The notes: generated by a model from the sequence alone, not told the origin. A DNA stretch of 64,000 nt from Isoetes taiwanensis (GCA_021234155.1 JAJEKV010000085.1:800085-864084), one strand, 5' to 3'. Positions 32,546 to 43,790 are shown, counted from the first letter of the stretch. Made by a program: numbers and translations.

Positions 32546-33950
32546 AGCATCACATGGCGCTGACCCTAAGCGCCATGTTCTGCCCATGATGATTGAGCTT
32601 ACATCAAGCTATAATTACAAAATTTGAGTAAGTAGGAGGGCATAATAGATATACTAATCGGAGGAACTCAATGAATTTACCTCAACCGAATGGATGCAAG
32701 CAGATCGATCAAAGCTCTCTTAGTGCAAATTTCTTGATGAAAACACTTGGCTGGAAATTGAGGCGGGAGCCATGGCTATTATTGTTTTTGACACCCACAC
32801 CAAGAGGCATAGACATCACTGAAGCTACATGAGATTGACTCCTAGAAATCAGTTTAGAGGCTCGACTAAAAAGTTTTGTATAAGCTCGGCTCTCCATTGG
32901 TCGCACACTTTTTGATGTGGCATGGGGTTTTGACGCTTAATTGATCTCATCTATCTTCTAACGTAATTGGTAGTCAGTATAGATCCAATGTCAAGACATT
33001 ATAAACACATATTAAGAAATGATACTATAAAGACATATTAATCCTATTTAAATCGTGGCCCAGAAGGATACTAGTTAGCACATCTACCCATGGAGATGCA
33101 AAGAAAAATTGCATCTAATTGCATATGTGCATGTCCTTTCAAAATTGAAACATGTTGATGGGGCCGTGAGCTACGTTGAAAGTACGATTTGTCATTCTTT
33201 GTTGGATGGGGACGATTGAAGATGAACACTATACTCTTCAAATTTGTCTAGTGTTTGCTAATATCGAGCAAAATATATTGGTTTAGTTACCCATAGTTGA
33301 CCATTTCATGTGCTTTTGCAAATGTCTACAATGATAATAGCATTTTACATCATGAAGATTCTTGAGCTTTCATTTGTGTCCACCTCCAACCCGCTAATAT
33401 TATATTATGTACATATTCATCAGTATGTCAAGGTTCTTCCTGCGAGAACCATTTGGAGAGGCGGGTTTTATCTTGCACAATTGTGGGCTTATAGTGTTCT
33501 TCTTGGGACTGATAGATCAGTTAGTCTTCGTAGATGGTAAAAGCCAAGTGAATTCAATGTCACTTTGTGATAATTTTGGTTTTAATAGATGTTTTGTCAC
33601 TCTTAAAGCTAGTTGGACATTAAGCACTCACATCCCAAAGGTTTTCAAGCATTCTTTGTTAAAGGGACATGCCTCCAATCTGAGATGGAGCTATTAGTAG
33701 CACACATCCATACAAGTTGTTATAAGATTGTTATAAGAATTGTCAATATGGGTTCAACAACATTCTTGTTTAAATGAAGATAAGTGCACAAGAATTAGAT
33801 GATATAATAGTTCTTTCAAAGTACTAAAAGTGGCTAGGACCAAGTGAGGTTGTCTTTTATAAGCATTTGGTCATTTGGTGAGAATCCTAGAATTTAAAAA
33901 GTGGCCATAAAAAATCCCTGTTGGCGACCGAACATCTTGCTCATTCAATA
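32546..33950. other. no recognised feature
   Basis: Frames of 60-96 codons at 33310-33697 (plus) show no domain. A weak LINE-B-like terminus (GATAGATCAG, then CTTCGTAGATGG) lies near 33508-33540. Confidence 0.45.
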
Positions 33951-33957
33951 TTCCATC

Positions 33958-33990
33958 TTGGAGGCCAGGCCGCCGCGAACATTTCTCTTT
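33958..33990 (+). repeat. GC-rich hairpin repeat, partial copy
   Basis: GGAGGCCAGGCCGCCGCG followed by AACATTTCTCT, the right arm and tail of the motif fully present at 37125-37170. Confidence 0.6.
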
Positions 33991-34799
33991 CTTGATCGCC
34001 TATGTGTATAGAAGTGAGTTAGCAAAGAAAATTGTTTGCAGTACCCAAGTCCTTCTACCGACTCACTCATTGGCTGGAATTTTGTCTAACAGTGTAATAC
34101 TTGTAATTGATGTAGTTATTTGCCCTTTGTTTTTTGAATATATACTTTAGATGAGAGGTGAACTTTAAGTGTGCAGAATGTATTTGACTTACTTTCTAAA
34201 TGCTTTAGTTCATAGGAACCATTCTAGCCAGGTGAAATGGGTGAAATGCCTCAATCCATGAAAATATGCATATGGACTGACATTTGACTTTCTTAAAAAG
34301 TAGCCATGCATATTGCTGCTTGCTTTAAAGATTCCAAAGGGTTTCTTCGTTAAAGTCATTTTGAACAATTAAAGATTCCAAAGGTTTTCTTCTTTAAAGT
34401 TGTTTTGAACAATGAAACACCAGGCAAGATAATGGTTGTAAAGTGAATATAAATCACAATAAATAGTCTTTTTTCACAAAAGGAAGCCAGTTTTTAACAA
34501 TGTATAATCTCAAAGGCATGACTTGCCAAAGATATATTTGATCAAAAATATATTGGATAGGTCAACCTCTTGTTCATTAGCCTATACAGGTGTAGAACGA
34601 TTTTATGGCAACTATACTTTTATATTATCATGGAGCCAAGTAAGTTTCTACATTGGGAAACTAGGTTTGAGTCTGTGTGCCATTGGAACATTCTACTTGG
34701 AAGAATTAGCAATGGCAAAAAATCAAAGGCAACTGGCAAAAAATCAAAGGCAATAGGTTAGGTTTTTCTGATGGTTAAGTTCATTGAATGGACTGTTTG

Positions 34800-35472
34800 G
34801 CGCATTTTGGCGGATCTGCCTGTTGTGCCAAGAAAACTGCGGTCAGGTAACAAAAATCTCTATTCCGTTCAAAATCGGCATTCTAGGAAGCTTTTCCTCA
34901 TAGTTTTGTTGATTCTGCGGCGTTTTTGAAGCGGCCCCAAGAGACCCATAGTGTGAGTTCTTCTGGTCGCCATTTTCCAGCTCCAGCTTCTTCAAATCCG
35001 GTGCCAGCTGCTGTGCCCACATCTTCTTCTGCTTCAAAACCAGGCAGAAGAACTGTAAGTAAGATCGAAAATTTTTTGAGTTTCCTCACCCACAAATCCT
35101 TCTGACAAAATACCTCCTCTTTTGCAGAAGATGGCTTTTCTTGTTTTTGAAGAATGCCACGCTTTGTTGTTGCAATTGCGGGCTTCAAAGAAAATTCCAT
35201 AATCGGAAATGTTTTTGTCTGTAGATTCCTGCTTCCATTTCAGATCAAGAAGTGGAAGTTGCAGAAGCTCTATTTGATCTTGCAAGAATGCTTCCGGCTC
35301 AAGTTGAAACGGCCCAATTGAGAAACGAGGCAAAGGCGGATTATAAAGTGGCAAGCTCAAACTCTGTTTCTGCCTCTGCAAATGCAATTTCCGGTCCAAA
35401 TGGCACTGTTGGTGCTTCAATTCCGGCTCCGAATGCTACACCTCCAGAGGGTATGCTCCCTTTCATAGCCTA
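34800..35472 (+). pseudogene. TIME FOR COFFEE-like gene fragment with introns
   Basis: Two exon-like pieces are visible. About 34915-35053 reads SGRHFPAPASSNPVPAAV and SSSASKPGRRT and ends at a consensus donor GTAAGT (35054). After a pyrimidine-rich acceptor (CTGTAG ending near 35222), 35223-35472 reads IPASISDQEVEVAEALFDLA followed by a Ser/Asn/Pro-rich stretch, stopping at TAA. The EVEVAEALF-type motif next to a Ser/Pro-rich basic region resembles the amino part of plant TIC circadian-clock proteins. Only a small part of the roughly 1500-residue protein is present, so it is a captured or decayed fragment. Identification rests on a short motif. Confidence 0.42.
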
Positions 35473-35650
35473 ATTTGGGCATTGACCGTCTTCTCCTTTC
35501 AGCTCACACATTGATTCGCATTTTCCTCTCCTGAGATTCATCAGCTTCAATCCTGGCTACTGGCTATCAGCATGGAAATAGCTGTATCGGTAGAAGTCTG
35601 GGAAACGGCGTGAAGCGGCGCTATCCACTTTTTATAGTCTGATAATATCT

Positions 35651-35755
35651 GAAACGTGTCAACAAAATTTACAAAGGAGTGTTGCGCACAAAATTTAGTA
35701 ACGTGTCAAAATGCTAAGGTAAGACTATAATAATTATATATGTTAAGATATAAGA
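35651..35755 (+). repeat. 105-bp repeat shared with 39100-39206
   Basis: AACGTGTC occurs twice, with GTGTTGCGCAC between, then ATAATTATATATGTTAAG. The same order is found at 39100-39206. Confidence 0.75.
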
Positions 35756-35792
35756 AGTTTATCGGACCTTTAGCCGCCGCAAACATTTCTCT
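35752..35792 (+). repeat. GC-rich hairpin repeat, diverged copy
   Basis: GTTTATCGGACCTTTAG, then CCGCCGCAAACATTTCTC. Matches the flanks of the hairpin at 37125, but the left arm is replaced by GGACCTTTAG. Confidence 0.55.
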
Positions 35793-35823
35793 CTACTGGC
35801 TCCCTTACTAACTAGAATTCTAT

Positions 35824-36006
35824 TTGAATCTTGTAAGGGACAGGATGAAACTGATGAAGGTATCCAAACTTTTAGAAGCTACAACTGCCGGCAATCTCGG
35901 CATTGTAGCAGTGGCATGTGCTACAGGATGGACTGGTCTGGTTGGATCATGGCTTCATGATCTTAAAGAAGTGGCAAACATTAGAGCGGGATATGGATTC
36001 CCTTAA
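35824..36006 (+). other. short unknown ORF, 60 aa
   Basis: The frame reads MKVSKLLEATTAGNLGIVAV and WTGLVGSWLHDLKEVANIRA. Its composition is protein-like, but I do not recognise it. It could be an exon remnant. Confidence 0.2.
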
Positions 36007-36430
36007 ATTCTAAAGATTTTGTTAGGTTCTCTAGGACTTTATAAGGATTCTCCATGATTCTTCTATGATTCCTCTAGATTCTCCAAGATTCTATAAAGAT
36101 TCCCTCAGGTTCTTTAAAGTTTCCTCTAGATTCTTTAAGATTTTATGAAGATTTCATTAAATTCTCTAAAGACCGCATACGAACACCTCCTGATGCTCTA
36201 GAGATTCCTCTTGATTCTCCAGGATTCTATAAAGGTTTCTATGAAGAATCCCTAAGATAATATAAGGATTCTCCAATATTCTCTTAAGACTCCTCTAGAT
36301 TTTTGAAAGATTCTCATAAAATCCTCGGCAGTTCACGAGATTCTATGAAGATTCTCTTAGATTCTCTTAACATTCCCTAAGATTCTATGAACATTCCACA
36401 TGTTCCTTAAGATTCCACAAAGATTCTCCA
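36003..36430. repeat. roughly 10-bp periodic AGATTCT satellite, short block
   Basis: Degenerate repeats of AGATTCT / AAGATTCC at 10-11-base spacing, the same type as in 22.9-25.0 kb and, in reverse orientation, in 52.2-54.3 kb. Confidence 0.85.
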
Positions 36431-37120
36431 TTTCGATCACATTGGCTCCAAGAGGAATCCAAAGACATAGGTCCCGCCTTGATCTGATCCCCCTTTAAGA
36501 GATATGGCCATTTGAATCTGAGGCACGAGAAAGAAACTTCATAGAAAGCTATGTAATAAACACAATGCCACGTCATTCCTTTCCTCATTAATTGTAGTGC
36601 ACACATTTAAATTTCGCACAAGTGTCTATTTATTTTGAATAAAATTGTTGATAAAAATGATGAGGTGTCAAATTTCTAGCAAGCTCTCTTAATCGTTTAA
36701 TCGTCTGACGCTTGTCTAAATTGTCAAACTTCATAGCATTTTTTTCCATATTTCTTCATATAGATGGCGATCTTGCAACCACTAGAATGACCTTTTTTTA
36801 CTATTCAATAAAAAAGGCCCTATTTTTTCCTCAAAAATCTACGTGTCGTTTTTAAGAGGAAGCATCAATTAAGAATATGCTAAAATCATTTTTTATCACA
36901 ATTATATATGTTTTTAGATTAGATAAACTGAAATTGTGCCTCATATGAAGGACTTTACTAGCTAGGTCATCATAATCTCCCCATAATAGTAAAACTTAAG
37001 CTAGATTTTACCAAAGTCTATGATAGTACATGGGGGTATAGTCAAATTATGTTGTCGAAAATCCCATTAAGCATGATCGTTACAAGGTTCCAATGTAAAA
37101 AAAATATATGTAGCATTAAT
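36431..37120. other. no recognised feature
   Basis: AT-rich, no supported frame. Confidence 0.5.
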
Positions 37121-37124
37121 ATAT

Positions 37125-37170
37125 TACAAGAAATTTATCGCGGCGGCCAAGGCCGCCGCGAACATTTCTT
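37125..37170 (+). repeat. GC-rich hairpin repeat, full copy
   Basis: ACAAGAAATTTA leads into TCGCGGCGGCC-AA-GGCCGCCGCGA (37138-37161), two perfect 11-base arms with a 2-base loop, and then ACATTTCT. The arrangement resembles CACTA transposon ends, which often begin CACTACAAGAAA with GC-rich subterminal repeats. The CACT itself is not intact here. Confidence 0.75.
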
Positions 37171-38289
37171 TTGTCCAACCCGCTGCAAAAGAACTTTTGT
37201 GATGAGTCAAATAGATCTCGATCTTTGGAGTCTTTGGACATGCTTGAGGTCTTGAGAACATCACGGGAGTTGAACCTGCATTATTATTGCTTCGTTTGTG
37301 CCGGAGGATTAAGTCCAATCTACTTGAGAATAAAGCAACTATCATGCAATCAACTCCAGTCCTTGCTCTAGATCAAGAAACATGAGAGCCTAGAACCTGC
37401 ATTGCGTCACAAGCAAACCATAGCATCCGGCAATCAATAAACCGTTGATTTCCATCATTTCGTGATTTATTTTATCGCATGTAATGCATTTAACACGTGA
37501 AAGCATCTTTGCAAAGCACCAGGGGATTAGGCAGCAGATATACATAGATTTCACTTTTCGATCTCCGGTCAGTCAAAGCGGCATCTATTGCACATCAATT
37601 GCAAAAGCACGAGAGAAAAAGCGTAGTCGCCATAAGTAACACTTAAAAGCTCGAATGAAGCACGGGGATGGCACCGGCTAGCTCGATCATCTGATGCGGT
37701 CGAGCATTAAAATCACTTAAAAAGAGCATGAAATCCCATGATTTATGAGCCTGATATTAGATGTACTGCATGTACCCATCTTATGACACTAAAACCCTAC
37801 CCAGTCTACATGGAGTATTTCACAGGGCTTCATATTACATAAAATGCATAAACTCTTGTTGAGCCACATCCCGCAACCAATAGCAAATAAGATGCATGAC
37901 ACCCATGCCCGGTGTATGCACACACCAACCGACTACACAACACAATTGCCCAACCCCACATGCATCATACAACTACTACAAGCGAAGGTGGTGGCTGTTG
38001 CAAATCAAGATATGTCCATTGTGACAATATCAAGAAAGCCATTGCATCCTATGCCATGCCCCATGAATTCCAAGTGCAATTTTGAACCTTACATTACGAC
38101 TCAAGGAAAAGCTGCGTTTACCAAAAACCAATGATCAAGAGCACCATCAAGGAATCTGTCTACACATTTACACCTTCTGTCTGGCATGACCAACATAATC
38201 TGTCTACAGATTTCCACCTTGTCAATTTGTCTACACATGTACATTTTATACCTTCTCGATCGTCTACAAATTCCAATAACCAACACAAT
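37171..38289. other. no recognised feature
   Basis: Two plus frames (37844-38134 and the start of 38131-38517) show no domain until the CYP51-like segment begins. Confidence 0.4.
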
Positions 38290-38765
38290 GGGAGAGCGAT
38301 AGAGCTCGTAAAAGAATTAGCGGATGTATTTGTAAGAATCATCGAACATGAGAGCTTCAGGTCATTGAGTCGATTATCGATATCTTTGCAAGCATTCATT
38401 GACTCGAAATCTGAGTCTCGGGCGCTTAACAACTCTGAAATGAATGCGATTGTTTGCACTATTTTTTGGGCAACATACCGGTTCTATCACTTCGGCTTGG
38501 TGGAGCATACCTCATGAAGCACAAAACAACATCTTGTGATGCATGGCGTAGAAGAAGTAGGAGGGCGTGCTAAATCATCATGGCACAAAGTAGATTATGA
38601 AGCTTCGTATGAGATGTATTCCTTGCATAGAAGCATGAAGGAAGCATTGCATCTCCACCCTTCTCTAGATATGCTCATGAGATATTGCCATGGCAATTTC
38701 AGGTGCAAACTCGAGGAGGGAAAGTAGTGCACAATTCCTAAGGGCATATTTATTCTTTGGAACCT
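38290..38765 (+). pseudogene. CYP51 (sterol 14-demethylase)-like pseudogene fragment
   Basis: CYP51 is the cytochrome P450 that removes the 14-methyl group of sterol precursors at the ER. Several of its conserved segments appear in order, in changing frames. SLQAFIDSKSESRALNNSEM corresponds to the loop before helix I. FGQHTGSITSAW near 38465-38500 corresponds to the AGQHTSSIT helix-I signature. SLHRSMKEALHLHPSL near 38610-38660 corresponds to the ExxR helix K, but here the Arg is His. IPKG near 38735 follows. At least two frameshifts separate them. The amino end and the heme-binding Cys loop are absent. A retained order of four motifs makes chance unlikely. Confidence 0.68.
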
Positions 38766-39099
38766 ACCCTATTAGTCTGCCTTCATCCGGAACTGCAGAG
38801 ATTAAAGAAAAGAGGAAGATGGATATTGCAACAGATTGGGGGCCGCCGCCGCCATCGCCAGATTCGCAAAGAGAGAAAAAAGAAAGAAAGATCATATCCA
38901 ACAGCCGCCATCGTTTACCTTCTTTCTGCCATTAGCCCGATTCATCCTTTCATCTGCCACTGCTTGATCTGCTTTCTGCCATACCCTAACGCCCCCATTG
39001 CATAGAGAAAAAAATCAAACCAATCAGAGGTAACTTAAGAGAGGAGCTGCTGCCGGATCTTCTGCCCGCTTAATAACAGATTACTCTGTTTCGCTGAAT

Positions 39100-39206
39100 G
39101 CAACGTGTCGAAAAAAATGCAATAGAAGTGTTGCGCACCAAAAATGCTAACGTGTCATGATCATAGAAGCACCCTCTAATAATTATATATGTTAAGAAAA
39201 TAAACG
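39100..39206 (+). repeat. 107-bp repeat shared with 35651-35755
   Basis: AACGTGTCG, GTGTTGCGCAC, AACGTGTCA, then ATAATTATATATGTTAAG, the same order and spacing as at 35.65 kb. Confidence 0.75.
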
Positions 39207-40271
39207 TGAGAGTAGAGGATATATATATATTATAAAAATGTAATAAAGTTGCTTGTTGACTTTTCTTCAAGACATCTCTATCTTAGGGGAGAGAAGGCTA
39301 CTTGGAAGCATGTAGAATGCACGTGACATAAGAAACATTATAGTATAATCAATGCCAAAGTACAAAATGACATACCAAAATTGGATTTGTTATTTAATGA
39401 TTATTCATGGGTGCACATGAGACATCCACATTTGAGTATGTAAAATAAGACGTTTAATACGAACTTCATAAAGAACTATGATAAAAATATTGCTTGTGTG
39501 TGTTGAATGAAACAAACCCATGAGCAATGCATGCTTACCATTCAACTAGCTAATTTGGTATCTTCACATTCCTTACATATCTCAAACGTGTTCCCAACTA
39601 CTTTTCAAACTCTTTGCCCAAGAAGATTGCTCCCTTTAGAGTGGCAATTCATTACAATGATAACAGGGATCCACATGGTGTTTCAATCTTTTTAACAATT
39701 TGACGTAACTTGGGACTCTTTCAAGTATAGACAACAAGATAAGTACAACCCATACAAAATTTGTTCTAGTTATCATAGAACTCGTGTTCGGTCTAGGCAT
39801 TATATGTAGCTCAACTTATTTACATACGAAAGAATAGTATTATCGTCCTCCTCGTATGTTACAATACACTTTCCTTTTCTAGGGTGTATTATTGATTTAT
39901 TTTCCTATATAAAGGCCGCTTTAATGCTTTCAAATGGATTCTACTCTCACAAAGGCATTATTGTCCCACTTCATGATGTGCTTGGCCGATGTGTTCTCTA
40001 TTTGCAACGACTTTCACAGTTTTGCGCATTCTTATAATGCAAGAAAGATAAACAATATCCTTTTTTAGAATAATTACCCCATACGTATATATTGCAGTTG
40101 TCTTTAATACAACGAGCTCATGTTGATCTACGAATGGTTGAGTAATAACATCTTTGTAGAGCTCTTCATTTTCTTTCAACTAGAGATTAATTTCCTTACT
40201 ACTATGCTATAGAAAGCCTCCAAAATTGTAATTTTCAAAGTTTATGCATACCTAGATATAACTGGATTTAA
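39207..40271. other. no recognised feature
   Basis: AT-rich, no supported frame longer than about 70 codons. Confidence 0.5.
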
Positions 40272-40420
40272 ATATGTAGCATAATACCAGGGGGTTTTGT
40301 TTGTGTTTTTGTACGCTTTTCACAAAGGTTTTCCTAAGATTTCATGGCGTATTCGAATGGATGTACTAATGCATTACATCTAGAGTGCACTATTTTTAGT
40401 CGTTGATTTAACTTTTTTCC
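40272..40420 (+). repeat. repeat start shared with the 15.5-kb insertion
   Basis: TGTAGCATAATACCAGGGGG begins about 145 bases similar to 15479-15620, including TACGCTTTTTCACA-like and TCTAGAGTGCAC blocks. Confidence 0.65.
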
Positions 40421-41100
40421 AATGGTCCAACATCAAGGGCTCACAACAAAAGCCCTCTTTTTTTATTTTAAATTTGAACATGCCACTGGCCTCGTGGATA
40501 GCATTTCAAAGGGGATTTTTGCAAAAATTAATGTTCTTGTGATTCAAAGTTTCCATTGGATTGATTCAACCGATTCTTTTGTATTTGGTCGTGGAGGAGG
40601 GGCGGTTTTAAGGTGATAGCATATAGTGAAAATGCCCGAAATGTTGGATTTGATGCCTAAGCCGGGTGCGGCATGGGCCGCCAAAGATCCGTTGGGGTAT
40701 GGCGGATTAGGGCGGTGCTTTTTATCTTACGGATCTTTCATCATTTTCTTTGGTCCATTCTACTATCCCATGTTGATGTTTGTCTTGTCTGTTGGCCTTT
40801 GTTTTGAATCATTTTGTTACGGTTTATGCTCGTTAAGCGGTTCCGCTTCAAATTTGAGGCAACGTAGTTTCTTTCTGTTCAAAAATGTGTTCCGTTGTTG
40901 ATCGTCCATCCGGGGAGAGTCGAAGAGTTGGATTATAAGCGCTTGTTTGGCAATAACTTGCTTTCAATCTTGCAAAGTGTTTACGCAAAATTAGATGGAT
41001 TGGCGTTTAGCAGGTGCGAAGTGATCAAATTAGGTGGCGGATGCTTCGGCTTGCTTTGGTAGGAAATGGCACAAATTGAAGCATGGCCCTAAAAGGCGAC
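40421..41100. other. no recognised feature
   Basis: Open frames on plus (40422-40616 and 40626-40901) are GT-rich and hydrophobic, without a recognisable family. Confidence 0.4.
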
Positions 41101-41186
41101 TTTTAAGCACAAAATGCCATTTAGGTCATTCAAATCCGGTCCTTCAAGATGTGGTCGAAAAAAGATTAGCAAAATCCTAATCCCTC

Positions 41187-41468
41187 GTGGATCATCGTGC
41201 AGAGCTTCTTGTATCAAATGCAAGAATTTCAATTTCAAGCTCAAAGGCAGAGGAATTTCATCACGAGAAAAGAAAGCGCAAGAATCAAACAAGAACATTA
41301 AAGAAAACAGAATCTGCATGCAAAACGGCAGAATCGTCAAAAAGGAAAGGAGAGGCAGTTGAAAATGAAGGTTACGGCTATGGCAGAGGTAGTGCAAGGA
41401 TTCGTCTCCTCTCCTCCGTGTTTTTGCATTGCAGGTTTTTTCAAGCAGATGACGGTTTTGGCAGATGA
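41187..41468 (+). other. exon-like Lys/Ser-rich frame, 93 aa
   Basis: Basic, Ser-rich reading (EEFHHEKRKRKNQTRTLKK, KGEAVENEGYGYG), with a GT after GYGYGR(G) near 41388 and a pyrimidine-rich TTTTTGCATTGCAG ending near 41433 as a possible intron. Could be an exon of a nuclear-protein gene fragment. Not identified. Confidence 0.25.
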
Positions 41469-41623
41469 AACAGAGGCAGAAGGTGGAAGCACAGGCTATG
41501 ATGGTAAATAATGGCAGATCCCCCAATTTTTATTGTACTTGTGTTGATCTTCTGGTAAAAATCCAGTAACTGGCATCTCTAAAATGTCACAGCAGAAAAC
41601 AGAGTTCGGTTCATGGCAGTAAT

Positions 41624-42399
41624 AGAGCATAGGGAAAGTTACCGAAATGCCCTTTCGAAATGGGTAATTTACCAGAATGCCCTTATGAAATCTGAAATTC
41701 CCAAAATGCCCGGCAATGCCCTTAAGGCTTTCACGGCAATATTATCTTCTACAAATCTTCTTGCCTTCACAATGCTGACCACAATTACTTAAAACACAAC
41801 AAAACATGAACCAAATTGATGCAAAGGAAACGTTTTAATCAGGATCCATGCACTGCTGAGAAGAAGTTCAAAACTAAAAGGCCGCCAGCCAAATTGACAT
41901 TTTAAGTATAACCGTGTTTGCTAGATTCTCTCTGTATAACCGTGTTTGTTAGATTCTAGAAAGAGGAGCACAATCATAACGATATCAAATCGTGGTTCTA
42001 TCTCTTTGGTAACTGTAAGCAATGACCCAGTTTCTCACACAGCAAAATCAAAAGAGAAAGGATTTCTGAATTGCTAGTTCATTGACATATAAATACACTA
42101 GTAAATGCTACAAATAAATTGCTAGACAGCTGAAGCTGCAGTCTTAAAATACTAGTTCATTGACATATAAATTGCTCTGAGAGAGAAGCGATTGCTCTGT
42201 ATTTCTTTGGTGGTCGGGTTCACTAAATTCTTTGGGCGTCTCCTCCAACAATTTCCCTCCGTTTCCCCTCCGTTTACGTAATTGGTTTCTCGCTGCGTTG
42301 CACGCCCCCAAGGGCATTTTGGGAATTTCAGATTTGATAAGGGCATTCTGGTAATTTACCCATTTCGAAAGGGCATCTAGGTAACTTTCCCTAGAGCAT
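41624..42399. mobile_element. 762-bp non-autonomous element with long TIRs (Mutator-like)
   Basis: The element is 41631-42392. Its first about 82 bases (AGGGAAAGTTACC...ATGCCC) are repeated in inverted form at the right end with few mismatches. AGAGCAT occurs directly outside both ends (41624-41630 and 42393-42399). Long TIRs favour a Mutator-like class, although a 7-bp duplication is shorter than the usual 8-11. The interior has two internal direct-repeat pairs: GTATAACCGTGTTTG at about 41919 and 41935, and ACTAGTTCATTGACATATAAAT at about 42076 and 42150. It carries no transposase. Confidence 0.85.
42140..42309 (-). other. possible captured exon inside the 762-bp element
   Basis: On minus, directly inside the right TIR, an open reading ARNQLRKRRGNGGKLLEETP continues to VNELVF and a stop. 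No family recognised. Gene-fragment capture by Mutator-like elements is well known, but nothing here proves it. Confidence 0.25.
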
Positions 42400-42539
42400 A
42401 CATAGACTTGGACAATATGACAGTGTTTTGATGTTTGGAATGTTCTGTCCTTAGCTGATTTATTTTCATATACTTTTCTACTTAAACGCTCACATTATTG
42501 GATCCCTTTGGCATTTAAAACACTGGCATTAATTTGCTT

Positions 42540-42935
42540 TAACTTCAGTAGAGGATGTTCAAGCTTCTCTAACTGTAGCATGGGCAATGGCTTGCAGGCC
42601 AAGTAATGGGGTGAACAGGAAGGGGGGTGAAGATGCCTTAGGATTTCCAATTCTTATGGTTAATTGACAACCGCTTTTTGGTTAATTCTTATGGTTAATC
42701 TTCTGAGTTATCTTGCAAGAGAAGGCAGCGCTAAGTGGGTGCCTTGTACACATATCATGGTCTGTTGTGGAAATGGGAAGAACTGAACCATGCTTGGTTC
42801 CAGAGTGGCTCAAAGGACGCACTGGGACTGGTGCAGGGTCAACACATTTTTTCCCATCAAGGAAATCAGCATATTAGATGGGTTTCAAGGCCGTTCAAAT
42901 GCTCTACGAGAGGTGAGCATCAAATATTTTCTGTA
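42540..42935 (+). other. exon-like sequence, unidentified
   Basis: After a TTAACTTCAG acceptor-like site, a frame reads EDVQASLTVAWAMACRPSNG and NRKGGEDALGFPI. Another frame (42735-42959) reads TYHGLLWKWEELNHAWFQSG. The composition suggests decayed exons. I cannot name the gene. Confidence 0.25.
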
Positions 42936-42959
42936 TGTGAAGTTTTTCTTTCAAGTTAG

Positions 42960-43400
42960 CTTTTTGCACAAGGAACATGTCTTAACTATTAGTAATAAAT
43001 GTTGCCATAGGTGGGATTTCTTTGTGATCTTTGAGAATGAATGTTGCAATTACAAGGGCAAGAAGACAATCTTTGCATCATTTGTGATACGAAGACAATC
43101 TTTGCATCATTTGTGATCTTTGCTGCGAAAGTTGTCTCGTCGGGGGCTTCCTTAAAAGCCTTATTGATTATTTTGAGAAGAATGAGAAATATCTGAATGC
43201 CATGTATATATAGATTGCTAGGAAATTGTTAAAGCGGTTTATTAACTGTTTTGAAAAAAAATGGGTAACACTTGAATGCCATGTACATAAGAATGCATAC
43301 ATGCAATCATCAATTGAATCCCTTTGCCATGGAAATAATTTGTTTGTCTTCATGTTATTGTCGCGTTTTAGTAATTAATATTTAGGTCCATAAGGTCTAC
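42960..43400. other. no recognised feature
   Basis: A short direct repeat of CATTTGTGAT...GAAGACAATCTTTG at about 43060-43110. Nothing else. Confidence 0.5.
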
Positions 43401-43429
43401 CTATGTTTGTTTTTTAGTTAGGGCCCGAA

Positions 43430-43790
43430 GGGCCCAAAATTTTTTTAACACAACTATCATTAACATTATTAACATAAACCATTGCATTTAACACATTTAA
43501 ATTAAAATCCCCTTAAACCCCCCTTTGGTTTGGGTGCATATTCACGAGGGGGTTACGTGGGGGCGGCGAGAGCCTCAAAAATATATTCACAATACATGTA
43601 CAAAATTAACACCATTAAGTACATTCTCTCAAACCTTATAATATTTTGCAAACCTTAATATCTGATATACAAAAACTTGTACATGCATACCCCACAAACG
43701 AGGATCGCTATATGCGGTCGGATCTTGGAATAAAGTGCAAATATGCCCATCCGGAGATAGCTCTCGTTGCGAGGAACCCCCGTGTGAACC
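43430..43790. repeat. repeat with inverted module, shared with 16.5-16.9 kb
   Basis: 43490-43545 matches 16700-16756 directly (AACACATTTAAATTAAAATC, then GGTTTGGGTGCATATTCAC). 43620-43782 matches 16747-16930 only in reverse complement (landmarks CATACCCCACAAACGAGG and AGCTCTCGTTGC). The two modules therefore face differently in the two copies. Confidence 0.7.

Noticed and set aside
37138-37161. Helitron 3' hairpin
   Set aside because: The hairpin is not followed by CTRR at the expected distance, and no TC start was found nearby.
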